Assembly: GCA_003162495.1 (NCBI GenBank)
Contig: PMOF01000066.1
Span: 1-7,235, forward strand
Reading direction: 5' to 3'
Length of the DNA: 7,235 bases
DNA from: Acidobacteriaceae bacterium
GTDB taxonomy: Bacteria; Acidobacteriota; Terriglobia; Terriglobales; Acidobacteriaceae
Shown: positions 1-5,847 of the stretch, piece after piece
How the letters are laid out: each line of letters begins with the position of its first letter
How positions within the stretch are numbered: position 1 is the stretch's first letter
Notes under the pieces: generated by a model
Databases searched by the model: none
What the model was told of the DNA's origin: nothing
Seen by the model: the letters and a program-made list of their open reading frames with translations, nothing else
Program-made: the position numbers and the translations under genes

Positions 1-186
1 CTTCCCTGCGCGGCCTTCCTGCAAGGCGAGTACGGCATCGACGGCTATTACATCGGCGTCCCCTGTAAGCTGGGCGCCGCAGGCCTTGAAAAGATCATCG
101 AAATCAAGCTCACTCCTGAAGAGGACGCAGCCCTCAAGAACAGCGCCGCCGCGGTGAAAGAGCTCTGCGCCGTCATCGGCGTCTAA
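1..186 (+). CDS. mdh: Malate dehydrogenase, C-terminal fragment (5' end outside window)
   Basis: The open frame enters from the window edge and ends at TAA 184-186, leaving the last 61 residues. The peptide contains YGIDGYYIGVPCKLGAAG followed by LEKIIEIKLTPEE and a closing AAVKEL helix. This is the characteristic C-terminus of LDH-like malate dehydrogenases, which run to about 310 residues and end with a G(V/L)E-(K/R)IxEIxL segment and a final amphipathic helix. The full enzyme would interconvert malate and oxaloacetate with NAD in the cytoplasm as part of the TCA cycle. The NAD-binding fold and catalytic His/Arg lie upstream of the window, so activity cannot be judged here. Lactate dehydrogenase is a close relative, but the C-terminal wording fits malate dehydrogenase better. 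No convincing terminator follows the stop. Confidence 0.85.
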   Translation, partial: LPCAAFLQGEYGIDGYYIGVPCKLGAAGLEKIIEIKLTPEEDAALKNSAAAVKELCAVIGV

Positions 187-295
187 CATCCATGCATTTC
201 TCGCTGTCGATGAAGAGTCTTACATTTGCCAGTTGACAGCAAAGCTCTGGAATCGGCAGCTTGTAACTCGGAACTCAGGAAAAGGATGGGTGGAG

Positions 296-748
296 ATGAC
301 ATTCTTCAAGGGTGCAGCTTTCGGCGTATTCGCCCTCATGGCAACCGCCGCCTGTTCCGCGCAACAAAAGTTCCCCTTGCGCGCCGGAGAATGGGAAGCC
401 ACCATGCCCTCCGGCGTACCCAACCAACCGCCATTGGTTCTTCTTTATTGCCTGAACGATGAGTTGTGGACCAAGGCGCTCACCCAGAATCCCTCCTGCT
501 CCATTTCCCAACTCTCCGTCTCCTTGACGGGCGCAAGTTACCATATGGAATGCCCTATGAAGGCTTTTCAAATGAAGGGCGATGTAGTGATGAGTTTTGA
601 TGGAACCGCGCACATGACCGCCAAGGGTTCCATCGACCTGATCATGAACGGAAAGACGACCCATTCAGTTACTAACGCGGACTACCGTTGGAAAGGGCCC
701 ACCTGCAACCCGAGCGTCGACCTGAATCTGAAGGTTAAGGCACACTGA
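296..748 (+). CDS. DUF3617-family exported protein
   Basis: A 150-residue protein. I chose ATG 296 because AAAGGA lies about 9 nt upstream and because the protein then opens directly with a signal peptide (MTFFKG, then a hydrophobic run to about residue 19). An in-frame TTG at 233 would put 21 polar residues ahead of it. Cleavage could fall after CSA (residues 20-22). Cys20 after TAA could also be a poor lipobox. The mature part begins with LRAGEWEATMPSG, resembling the KPGLWE motif near the N-terminus of DUF3617 proteins, and later has DYRWKGPTC (129-137), matching that family's conserved W-x-G-x-x-C region. Cys52, 68, 86 and 137 could form disulfides in the periplasm. The family has no established function. 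The stop lies 6 nt from the stop of the convergent kinase gene, with no terminator between them. Confidence 0.75.
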   Translation: MTFFKGAAFGVFALMATAACSAQQKFPLRAGEWEATMPSGVPNQPPLVLLYCLNDELWTKALTQNPSCSISQLSVSLTGASYHMECPMKAFQMKGDVVMSFDGTAHMTAKGSIDLIMNGKTTHSVTNADYRWKGPTCNPSVDLNLKVKAH

Positions 749-754
749 GGCGCG

Positions 755-2614
755 TTAACTTAACCCCGCCACGCGCGTGTGCTCGTGGCAGGTGCGGGGA
801 ACAAAGAAACTCATCACCGTCCCCGTCTTCCGTCCCTGTCGGCTGCGGAACCGAATCGATCCGCCCTGTTGCTCTACCAGGCACTTGGTCACCCACAGGC
901 CGATGCCGGTTCCAACCTCCGCCTTGGTGGTAAAGAACGGCACAAAGATCCGCTCCCGCACTTCCGGCGTCATCCCGGAGCCATTGTCGGCCATCGTGAT
1001 GCGGACGCCCTCTTCCATTCCGTTGCTCCAGTCTTTCGTCCTCTGCGCGCGCAACCAAAGCTTCCCGCCCTCGTGCGATGCATCGATGGCGTTGGTCACC
1101 AGGTTTGACAACACCTGCTTCAGCTCGCCCTGTTTGGCAAATATCCGCAGTTCCGCATCCGCGCGGATTTCGGTCTGCAGGCGCTTATACCGCAGCTTTC
1201 GATCATAGAGCGCGAATACATCCCGAATGACCTCAGCGACGCTAAACCATTTCCGCCTGGAATTGTCTTTATAGAACCCGAGCGTCTGCTGTGCAATCTG
1301 CGCCACCCGCACCAGTTCCCGGTCGGCGACCTCCAGATGCTGCCGCACTTCCTCTGGAACGCCTTCGCTGGTCATCGAAAGGTAGATGAAGTTGGTCACA
1401 GCTTCCAACGGGTTGTTGATCTCATGCGCAATGGTTGCCGCCAGCCGGCCCGCTGCCGCCAACTTCTCCGACTGGATCACAGCCTGCTGCGCAAACTTCA
1501 GCTCCGTAATGTCCCGCGAAATCGCAACCAGCCGTTCCACTTCGCCGTGCTTGCCGAGCGCCGGGGATATCCTCACGTCCCAACTCTTGGCCATCCCCCC
1601 AGCCGTCTCAATGTCGCCCTGAAAGCTGCCCACTCCGCCTGTCCGCGCGGCGTTCAACGCGGCCTCGGCTCGCGGCTGGTCCTCTTCCTTCCAGAAGTCA
1701 ACCCAACGGCTGCCAAGAATCTGGCTTATATTTTCAATTCCAAGCGCCCGCTGTCCCGGCGGGCTCATATACTCCAGGCGTCCTTCCAGGTCCAACACCT
1801 TCACGCAGTCGACGCTGTTCTCTACAACCTTGTTCGCAAACTCCTCGCTGCGGCGCAACTTCTCTTCCACTTCGATCCGCTGCGCAATTTCGCGCTCCCG
1901 CTCCTCCACCGTCAATTGCAAAGTCTGCGCCTTCTGCTGCAGCAAGCTGACCATGCGCAGCCGGTCGCTTTCGTTATCGAGCGTAGTGTAACTTTCCGCG
2001 GGAACCACTGCGCCGTGCTCCGCGCAAACCTGCCGGAACAGTTCCTCTTGCCCCGCCTGTCGAAAGTGGCGCAGGGGATACGCACATCGCAAGGAAAAAT
2101 CGAGCCGCCGCGCAAGATCGTTCCAAAGCTGTTCAAGCCTCAGAGCCGCCTCGCACTTGTTCTGTTCCCACAGCAGCGCCACCATTTCTCCGAACGCAAC
2201 CACCGAGTCTGACTTCCGCGGCAGTCGCATCCTGGCCCGCAACAACTGCGGCTCGAGGGCGCTCCGGAAAAGCGTCTCATCCGGCCATTCCTCAAACATG
2301 AACTTCGCGAGCATCTCTGAAGCGTCCAGAGGAATGTAACGGCCATTTCGGGTCGCGAAATCGAGGTCGATTCCGCACGACTTGAGCCGCTCGGAAAGAC
2401 CGCGCCGGTGCGCTTTCGTCGCAATCACCAGGCAGGCGCCGCCGGTTCCCAGCGCCGCGCCCAAATACTGGCTCAGGCTGTCGAGGAATTCGCCGTCATG
2501 CTCGTAGAAATGGACTGAGTGGACGCAAGAGCCAGCGGTGGCGCGGCCATGCGATTCATGAATAGATTTAGTCTGATATCCCGGCGTCCCAAGAGTTTGA
2601 TCTTGCAGATACAA
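755..2614 (-). CDS. MEDS-PAS sensor histidine kinase
   Basis: A soluble sensor kinase of 619 residues from the TTG at 2614. Domains in order: MEDS (about 32-200, opening HSVHFYEHDGEFLDSL), a coiled coil rich in Q/E/R (about 225-255), PAS (about 258-370, ending AISRDITELK), HisKA and HATPase_c. The phospho-acceptor is His397 in IAHEINNP. The ATPase shows the N box (LVTNAIDAS, Asn508), G1 box (MADNGSGM), F box (FVPFFTTK) and G2 box (GTGIGL), so it should be catalytically competent. There is no transmembrane segment, so it probably senses a cytoplasmic signal. MEDS occurs in DcmR, the dichloromethane-responsive repressor of methylotrophs, and is proposed to bind small hydrocarbon-type ligands; the ligand here is unknown. 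No receiver domain or response regulator is present in the window. The start is uncertain: TTG 2614 follows a perfect AGGAGG at a short 4 nt, while an in-frame TTG at 2752 (AAAGGA 8 nt upstream) would add 46 residues that show no domain. No in-frame ATG precedes the MEDS domain. Confidence 0.9.
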   Translation of the reverse strand: MYLQDQTLGTPGYQTKSIHESHGRATAGSCVHSVHFYEHDGEFLDSLSQYLGAALGTGGACLVIATKAHRRGLSERLKSCGIDLDFATRNGRYIPLDASEMLAKFMFEEWPDETLFRSALEPQLLRARMRLPRKSDSVVAFGEMVALLWEQNKCEAALRLEQLWNDLARRLDFSLRCAYPLRHFRQAGQEELFRQVCAEHGAVVPAESYTTLDNESDRLRMVSLLQQKAQTLQLTVEEREREIAQRIEVEEKLRRSEEFANKVVENSVDCVKVLDLEGRLEYMSPPGQRALGIENISQILGSRWVDFWKEEDQPRAEAALNAARTGGVGSFQGDIETAGGMAKSWDVRISPALGKHGEVERLVAISRDITELKFAQQAVIQSEKLAAAGRLAATIAHEINNPLEAVTNFIYLSMTSEGVPEEVRQHLEVADRELVRVAQIAQQTLGFYKDNSRRKWFSVAEVIRDVFALYDRKLRYKRLQTEIRADAELRIFAKQGELKQVLSNLVTNAIDASHEGGKLWLRAQRTKDWSNGMEEGVRITMADNGSGMTPEVRERIFVPFFTTKAEVGTGIGLWVTKCLVEQQGGSIRFRSRQGRKTGTVMSFFVPRTCHEHTRVAGLS

Positions 2615-2618
2615 ATCG

Positions 2619-2624
2619 CCTCCT
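2619..2624 (-). promoter_or_regulatory. Shine-Dalgarno AGGAGG of the MEDS kinase
   Basis: The minus strand reads AGGAGG, then CGAT, then the in-frame TTG at 2614-2612. A perfect anti-SD match just before an in-frame start codon is the main reason for preferring the 2614 start. The 4-nt spacing is a little short; an in-frame CTG at 2608 would have 10 nt. Confidence 0.5.
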
Positions 2625-2805
2625 GACAATCCAGGGGATTGCCAATCGATCTTGGGAAGAGTCGCCCAGATGTTCCGATGCAAGGGCCGGTGCGCGAGTT
2701 GCTTGGCCGCGCAACGAATGGGAAGTAAAGGAAAAGCCGCGCTCCGACTCAATGGAAACGTCCTTTCCTCCCCGTGCCCTCTGTCTTGCCCATCGCACGC
2801 AACCC

Positions 2806-2833
2806 GGAACTTTTCCCCGGAATCTGTGTCTAA
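2806..2833 (+). promoter_or_regulatory. Putative ECF (sigma-E type) promoter of the BON gene
   Basis: GGAACTT (2806-2812) is followed by 15 nt and then GTCTAA (2828-2833). This is the -35, spacing and -10 pattern known for enterobacterial sigma-E, and the GGAAC -35 is shared by many ECF sigma factors. Initiation would fall near 2840, giving a leader of roughly 75 nt before the GTG start of the BON gene. In E. coli the BON protein DolP (YraP) belongs to the sigma-E regulon, so the match makes functional sense. Which ECF factor this organism would use is unknown. Confidence 0.6.
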
Positions 2834-2902
2834 TAAGGTGCGAGCGGAAGGCTCGTCGAATGCAATTTTCCAAAGCTAACTCATCGCGTATGTTAATGAA
2901 AC

Positions 2903-2908
2903 AAGGAG
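2903..2908 (+). promoter_or_regulatory. Shine-Dalgarno AAGGAG deciding the GTG start of the BON gene
   Basis: AAGGAG lies 8 nt before GTG 2917, an ideal spacing. It selects the GTG over upstream in-frame ATGs at 2752, 2890 and 2896, which would put unrelated residues ahead of the signal peptide. Confidence 0.85.
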
Positions 2909-2916
2909 ATTTACCC

Positions 2917-3723
2917 GTGAAAAAGACAACCAGAACAACCCAAATCGCACTGCTTGCCGCCGCCCTCGCCGGAGGCCTCCTGGGGCTTCCTCAAGGTGCA
3001 GTCGCCGCGCCCGGCGCCGTAGCCGCCGCGGCGGCTGCCGACGATACCGGCACCGCCGGTAATGTACAGGCCAAGCTGAACAAGTCGCAATTTAAGGATG
3101 TGAAAGTAACCGTTGAAAACGGCGTCGCGACCCTCTCGGGCACCGTCGATCTCTACGAATACAAAGCCGACGCCGACAAACGCGTTCACAAAGCCAAGGG
3201 GGTCACCGCCGTCCGCAACGATATCCAGGTTGCCGGCCCCGACGTCTCCGATCAGCAATTGCAAACCAAGCTGGTGGAAAAGCTCTCCTATGACCAGGTC
3301 GGCTATTGGAACGTCTTCAACGCCATCAGCGTCAACGTTCAAAATGGCGTAGCCACCCTCGCCGGGCATGCGCTCGACTATCCGGCCAGGGATTCTGCAT
3401 TGGCCCTGGCCAGCACCTATCCGGGCGTCAAAGATGTGGTCGACGAGATCCAGGTCGATCCTCCCTCGCCCATGGATAACGGCATCCGCCTGGCCGAGTA
3501 TCGAGCTATCTATGGTTATCCCAGCCTGAACAAGTACGCCATCGATCCGGCCAAGACCATCCGCATTTCCGTGCAGAATGGCCATGTTGAGCTGGACGGC
3601 ATCGTCGATACGCAGGCCGACAAGGATACCGCCAACATCCGCGCCAATGGCGTCGCGGACGTCTTTTCGGTAAAGAACAATTTGCAGGTTGCCAACCAGA
3701 CCAACGAAACCTCAAAGAGATAA
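2917..3723 (+). CDS. Secreted protein with three BON domains
   Basis: A 268-residue protein starting at GTG 2917. It opens MKKTTRTTQ, then a long Ala/Leu/Gly-rich hydrophobic core, with likely signal cleavage after an AxA site near residue 30 (GAVA-APG). An Ala-rich linker leads to three BON modules at about 47-107, 112-182 and 188-258. Each has a Gly-centred strand (VENGVATLSG, VQNGVATLAG, VQNGHVELDG) followed by a helix and a closing strand (RNDIQV, VDEIQV, KNNLQV). BON modules occur in OsmY and DolP, periplasmic proteins tied to osmotic or envelope stress and phospholipid binding, so a periplasmic envelope role is likely here. The first BON has a shortened N-terminal helix. The tail (NQTNETSKR) is polar, with no OmpA, LysM or other extra domain. 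The gene is monocistronic, between the ECF-like promoter and an intrinsic terminator. Function is inferred from the family only. Confidence 0.88.
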   Translation: MKKTTRTTQIALLAAALAGGLLGLPQGAVAAPGAVAAAAAADDTGTAGNVQAKLNKSQFKDVKVTVENGVATLSGTVDLYEYKADADKRVHKAKGVTAVRNDIQVAGPDVSDQQLQTKLVEKLSYDQVGYWNVFNAISVNVQNGVATLAGHALDYPARDSALALASTYPGVKDVVDEIQVDPPSPMDNGIRLAEYRAIYGYPSLNKYAIDPAKTIRISVQNGHVELDGIVDTQADKDTANIRANGVADVFSVKNNLQVANQTNETSKR

Positions 3724-3760
3724 GCGCATCCCGCGCTTGATTCAATGCTCTCTCTCAACA

Positions 3761-3794
3761 CGGCCTCGGACTTTCGTCTGAGGCCGCTTTTCTT
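3761..3794 (+). terminator. Intrinsic terminator after the BON gene
   Basis: CGGCCTC-G-GAC (3761-3771) pairs with GTC-T-GAGGCCG (3776-3786). The stem is 11 bp with one G-U pair and the loop is TTTC. CTTTTCTT follows directly. It lies 38 nt past the BON stop and separates it from the prenyltransferase gene. Confidence 0.88.
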
Positions 3795-3881
3795 GGCTAA
3801 CCGTTGTGCCCCCTGACTCCGCCCGCAATCCCAGCCCGCTCAACAAGACCGGTTGCTCACGTAGACTATCCACGGAGCACC

Positions 3882-4748
3882 ATGCCCGGCATCTGGTCCA
3901 AGACGCGCACCACTTTGGAAATGATCAAGTGGGAGCACTCCATCTTCGCGCTGCCCTTTGCGCTCACTGCAACCTTGCTGGCCGCTCATGGCCTACCCGC
4001 CGCGCGCGTCATTCTCTGGATTCTGGTGGCCATGGTCGCCGCCCGCTCCTGCGCCATGGCCTTCAACCGCTGGGCCGACGCCGAACTGGACGCCGCCAAT
4101 CCACGCACCAGCAACCGCGCGATCCCCGCCGGACTTCTCTCCCGCAACTTTGTCCTCGGGTTCACCCTCCTCACTGCTCTTGCTTTCGTGCTGGCCACCG
4201 CCCAGCTCAACCGCCTCACCCTCTACCTCTCGCCGCTGGTGCTCATGGTGCTGCTCGGCTACAGCTACACGAAGCGGGTCACCCGCTGGTCGCACCTCGT
4301 CCTCGGGCTTGCCCTGGGGCTTGCCCCGTCGGCGGCCTGGATTGCCGTTCGCGGCGCGCTCGACCCCCGCATCCTGGTGCTCACCGCCGCTGTCACTCTG
4401 TGGGTGGGCGGCTTTGACGTGCTCTACGCATGCCAGGACGTAGACCACGACCGCGCCGCCGGCCTATACAGCCTGCCCCAATCCATCGGCGTCCCGGCTG
4501 CCTTCTGGGCTGCGCGCGCCATGCACCTGGCCGTTGTCGGCCTGCTCGCCTGGTTCGCCTTTCTGTTTCAATTTCACGTCGTTGGCTGGCTGGGCATCGC
4601 CGCCGTGGCCCTGCTGCTGGCCTACGAGCACTCACTCGTTTCGCCCCGCGACCTGCGTCGCCTCAATGCCGCCTTCTTCACCATGAACGGCGTCATCGCC
4701 ACCGTCTTCCTCGTCTTTGTATCAGCCGACCTCTGGCTGAGGAAATGA
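3882..4748 (+). CDS. mqnP: UbiA-family prenyltransferase, MqnP-like (menaquinone synthesis)
   Basis: An integral membrane prenyltransferase of 288 residues, normal for UbiA. The first Asp-rich motif is AFNRWADAELDAANPRTSNR (Asn62, Asp66, Asp70); the second is DVLYACQDVDHDR (179-191, Asp186 and Asp190). These bind the Mg-diphosphate of the polyprenyl donor. IKWEHSIFALPFAL at the N-terminus, the NPRT signature and the YACQD wording fit the subfamily once labelled 'putative 4-hydroxybenzoate polyprenyltransferase', which includes MqnP of the futalosine menaquinone pathway. That role is inferred; a UbiA activity in ubiquinone synthesis cannot be excluded by sequence alone. About seven to nine hydrophobic segments are visible. 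ATG 3882 is chosen because GGAG lies 4 nt upstream and the conserved N-terminus starts there; the 26 residues encoded upstream (from GTG 3804) look non-coding. Its TGA overlaps an ATG in the pheA frame, so the two genes are probably co-transcribed. Confidence 0.88.
   Translation: MPGIWSKTRTTLEMIKWEHSIFALPFALTATLLAAHGLPAARVILWILVAMVAARSCAMAFNRWADAELDAANPRTSNRAIPAGLLSRNFVLGFTLLTALAFVLATAQLNRLTLYLSPLVLMVLLGYSYTKRVTRWSHLVLGLALGLAPSAAWIAVRGALDPRILVLTAAVTLWVGGFDVLYACQDVDHDRAAGLYSLPQSIGVPAAFWAARAMHLAVVGLLAWFAFLFQFHVVGWLGIAAVALLLAYEHSLVSPRDLRRLNAAFFTMNGVIATVFLVFVSADLWLRK
4739..4744 (+). promoter_or_regulatory. GAGGAA ribosome-binding site for an alternative pheA start
   Basis: GAGGAA sits at the end of the prenyltransferase gene, abutting ATG 4745 and 9 nt before ATG 4754. 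Both ATGs are in the pheA frame. ATG 4745 overlaps the upstream TGA as ATGA. The site would allow translational coupling and a PheA with a 42- to 45-residue N-terminal extension. Confidence 0.4.
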
Positions 4749-4879
4749 CTTCCATGACTTCCGGCTCTCCCCATGAAAAAACACCGGTCGAGTTGTGGTA
4801 TGGTGCCAGAAAGCATTCCACGCAAGACGCCTCATTGGAAACCATCCCGCAAACTTTGACAGGAGTACCAGGCAAAGGC

Positions 4880-5713
4880 ATGAAGATTGCCATTCAGGGA
4901 GAACCCGGTTCATTCAGTCACGAGGCCGCCATGCAGCTGGTTGCCGACGCGGTGATTGTGCCGTTTTCCCTCTCGGCCGATGCCTTTAATGCGCTTTCCC
5001 AGGGTTCGGTGGATGCTGCCGTCGTTCCCATTGAAAACAGCCTGGCCGGTTCGGTCTCTGAACACTTCGACCTGCTGCTAACACACGATGTTAAGGTCGA
5101 GCGGGAAACGCTGCTGCGCATCCGTCACAACCTGATCGCCATCTCTGGAACGCAGATCGCCCAGATTGATCGCGTCTTTTCGCACCCTGTGGCCCTGGCG
5201 CAATGCAGGCGTTTCCTGGCCGATCACCCTAAAATGGAGGCCTTTGCCTTTTATGACACCGCGGGCAGCGTCAAGCAACTGGTGGAGCTGCGCGATCGCC
5301 ACGCGGCAGCCATTGCCAGCGAGGCAGCCGCGCACTTTTACGGCGCGCAGATCCTGATGGCCGGCATTGAGGACAACCCAGAAAACTTTACCCGTTTTTT
5401 CCTCGTCCGCCGCACACGAGATGCTATTCCCGATCCGAGATCGAACAAAATCAGTCTCGCCTTTTCCGTTGAGAATCGCCCCGGAACCCTCGTCGCCGCG
5501 CTCTCTGAACTCTCTACCGGCGGCACCAATCTCACCAAAATCGAGTCCCGCCCCGTTCACGGCAAGCCCTGGGAATACATCTTTTATGTCGACTGCCAGA
5601 TTCGCTCCTCAGACGAGGGCGCGCGCGTGCTTGAGGCGCTCGGCCCGCACTGCGTGATGGTCAAAGAGCTCGGCCGCTACTGCGAAGCGCTCAAGGAAAT
5701 AAAAACTGCCTGA
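4880..5713 (+). CDS. pheA: Prephenate dehydratase
   Basis: A 277-residue enzyme converting prephenate to phenylpyruvate, water and CO2 in phenylalanine synthesis. It is monofunctional, with no chorismate mutase domain. The catalytic PDT domain spans about 1-180, opening KIAIQGEPGSFSHEAA; it has the PIENSLAGSV motif (50-59) and the conserved NFTRF (169-173), whose Thr is catalytic in the family. The ACT domain spans about 190-270, with GTLVAAL (202-208; GALV is usual) and the intact ESRP motif (222-225) that binds Phe for feedback inhibition, so allosteric control is expected. ATG 4880 gives the usual family length and N-terminus. AGGAG (4861-4865) lies 14 nt upstream, which is long. Alternative in-frame ATGs at 4745 and 4754 have a better RBS but add 42-45 residues resembling no PDT sequence and with low GC at third positions. 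It is probably co-transcribed with the prenyltransferase. Confidence 0.93.
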   Translation: MKIAIQGEPGSFSHEAAMQLVADAVIVPFSLSADAFNALSQGSVDAAVVPIENSLAGSVSEHFDLLLTHDVKVERETLLRIRHNLIAISGTQIAQIDRVFSHPVALAQCRRFLADHPKMEAFAFYDTAGSVKQLVELRDRHAAAIASEAAAHFYGAQILMAGIEDNPENFTRFFLVRRTRDAIPDPRSNKISLAFSVENRPGTLVAALSELSTGGTNLTKIESRPVHGKPWEYIFYVDCQIRSSDEGARVLEALGPHCVMVKELGRYCEALKEIKTA

Positions 5714-5796
5714 TCCCCGACGGCTGATACGCGACCACACTGGATCGCCACGCGCGTCGTAAGAGATTCATCTCGACAATGCTTGCAACCGCGGAA

Positions 5797-5833
5797 ACAA
5801 AAGGGGACGGGCCGCGGCCCGTCCCTCTCTCTT
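5797..5833. terminator. Bidirectional intrinsic terminator between pheA and the barrel gene
   Basis: The core at 5804-5825 is a perfect 22-bp palindrome (GGGACGGGCC, GC, GGCCCGTCCC) able to form a 9-bp stem with a CGCG loop. On the plus strand TCTCTCTT follows. On the minus strand CTTTTGTTT follows. It can therefore end transcription of both converging genes; the T-tract is better on the minus side. Confidence 0.8.
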
Positions 5834-5847
5834 AATCTCGCCGGCTC

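Noticed and set aside
203..240. GCTGTC/GACAGC inverted repeat after the mdh stop as a terminator
   Set aside because: Only 6 bp with a 26-nt loop and no T-tract.
233..266. Promoter for the DUF3617 gene from the perfect TTGACA at 233
   Set aside because: No -10 box at 16-18 nt; the nearest candidate (TTGTAA 261) is 22 nt away.
764..799. GCCACG/CGTGGC hairpin at the kinase 3' end as a terminator
   Set aside because: A 6-bp stem with a 10-nt loop inside the coding region and no T-run on either strand.
1337..2212. A 291-codon open frame antisense to the kinase gene
   Set aside because: It lies wholly inside the kinase, is rich in Arg/His/Leu with no recognisable domain, and is the expected complement of a GC-rich coding strand.
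2568..2873. A 101-codon minus-strand frame overlapping the kinase start and the BON promoter
   Set aside because: Arg-rich composition, no domain or RBS logic, and it overlaps the better-supported kinase N-terminus.
2752..2916. Longer BON protein starting at ATG 2752
   Set aside because: The extra 55 residues precede an obvious signal peptide, contain the ECF-like promoter, and have no match to the ideal RBS placed before GTG 2917.
4776..4804. Internal promoter with extended -10 (TGGTATGGT) before pheA
   Set aside because: Only four of six -10 bases match and no -35 is present.
4745..4879. Phe attenuator leader peptide before pheA
   Set aside because: The in-frame peptide contains no Phe codon, and no terminator/antiterminator pair is visible.
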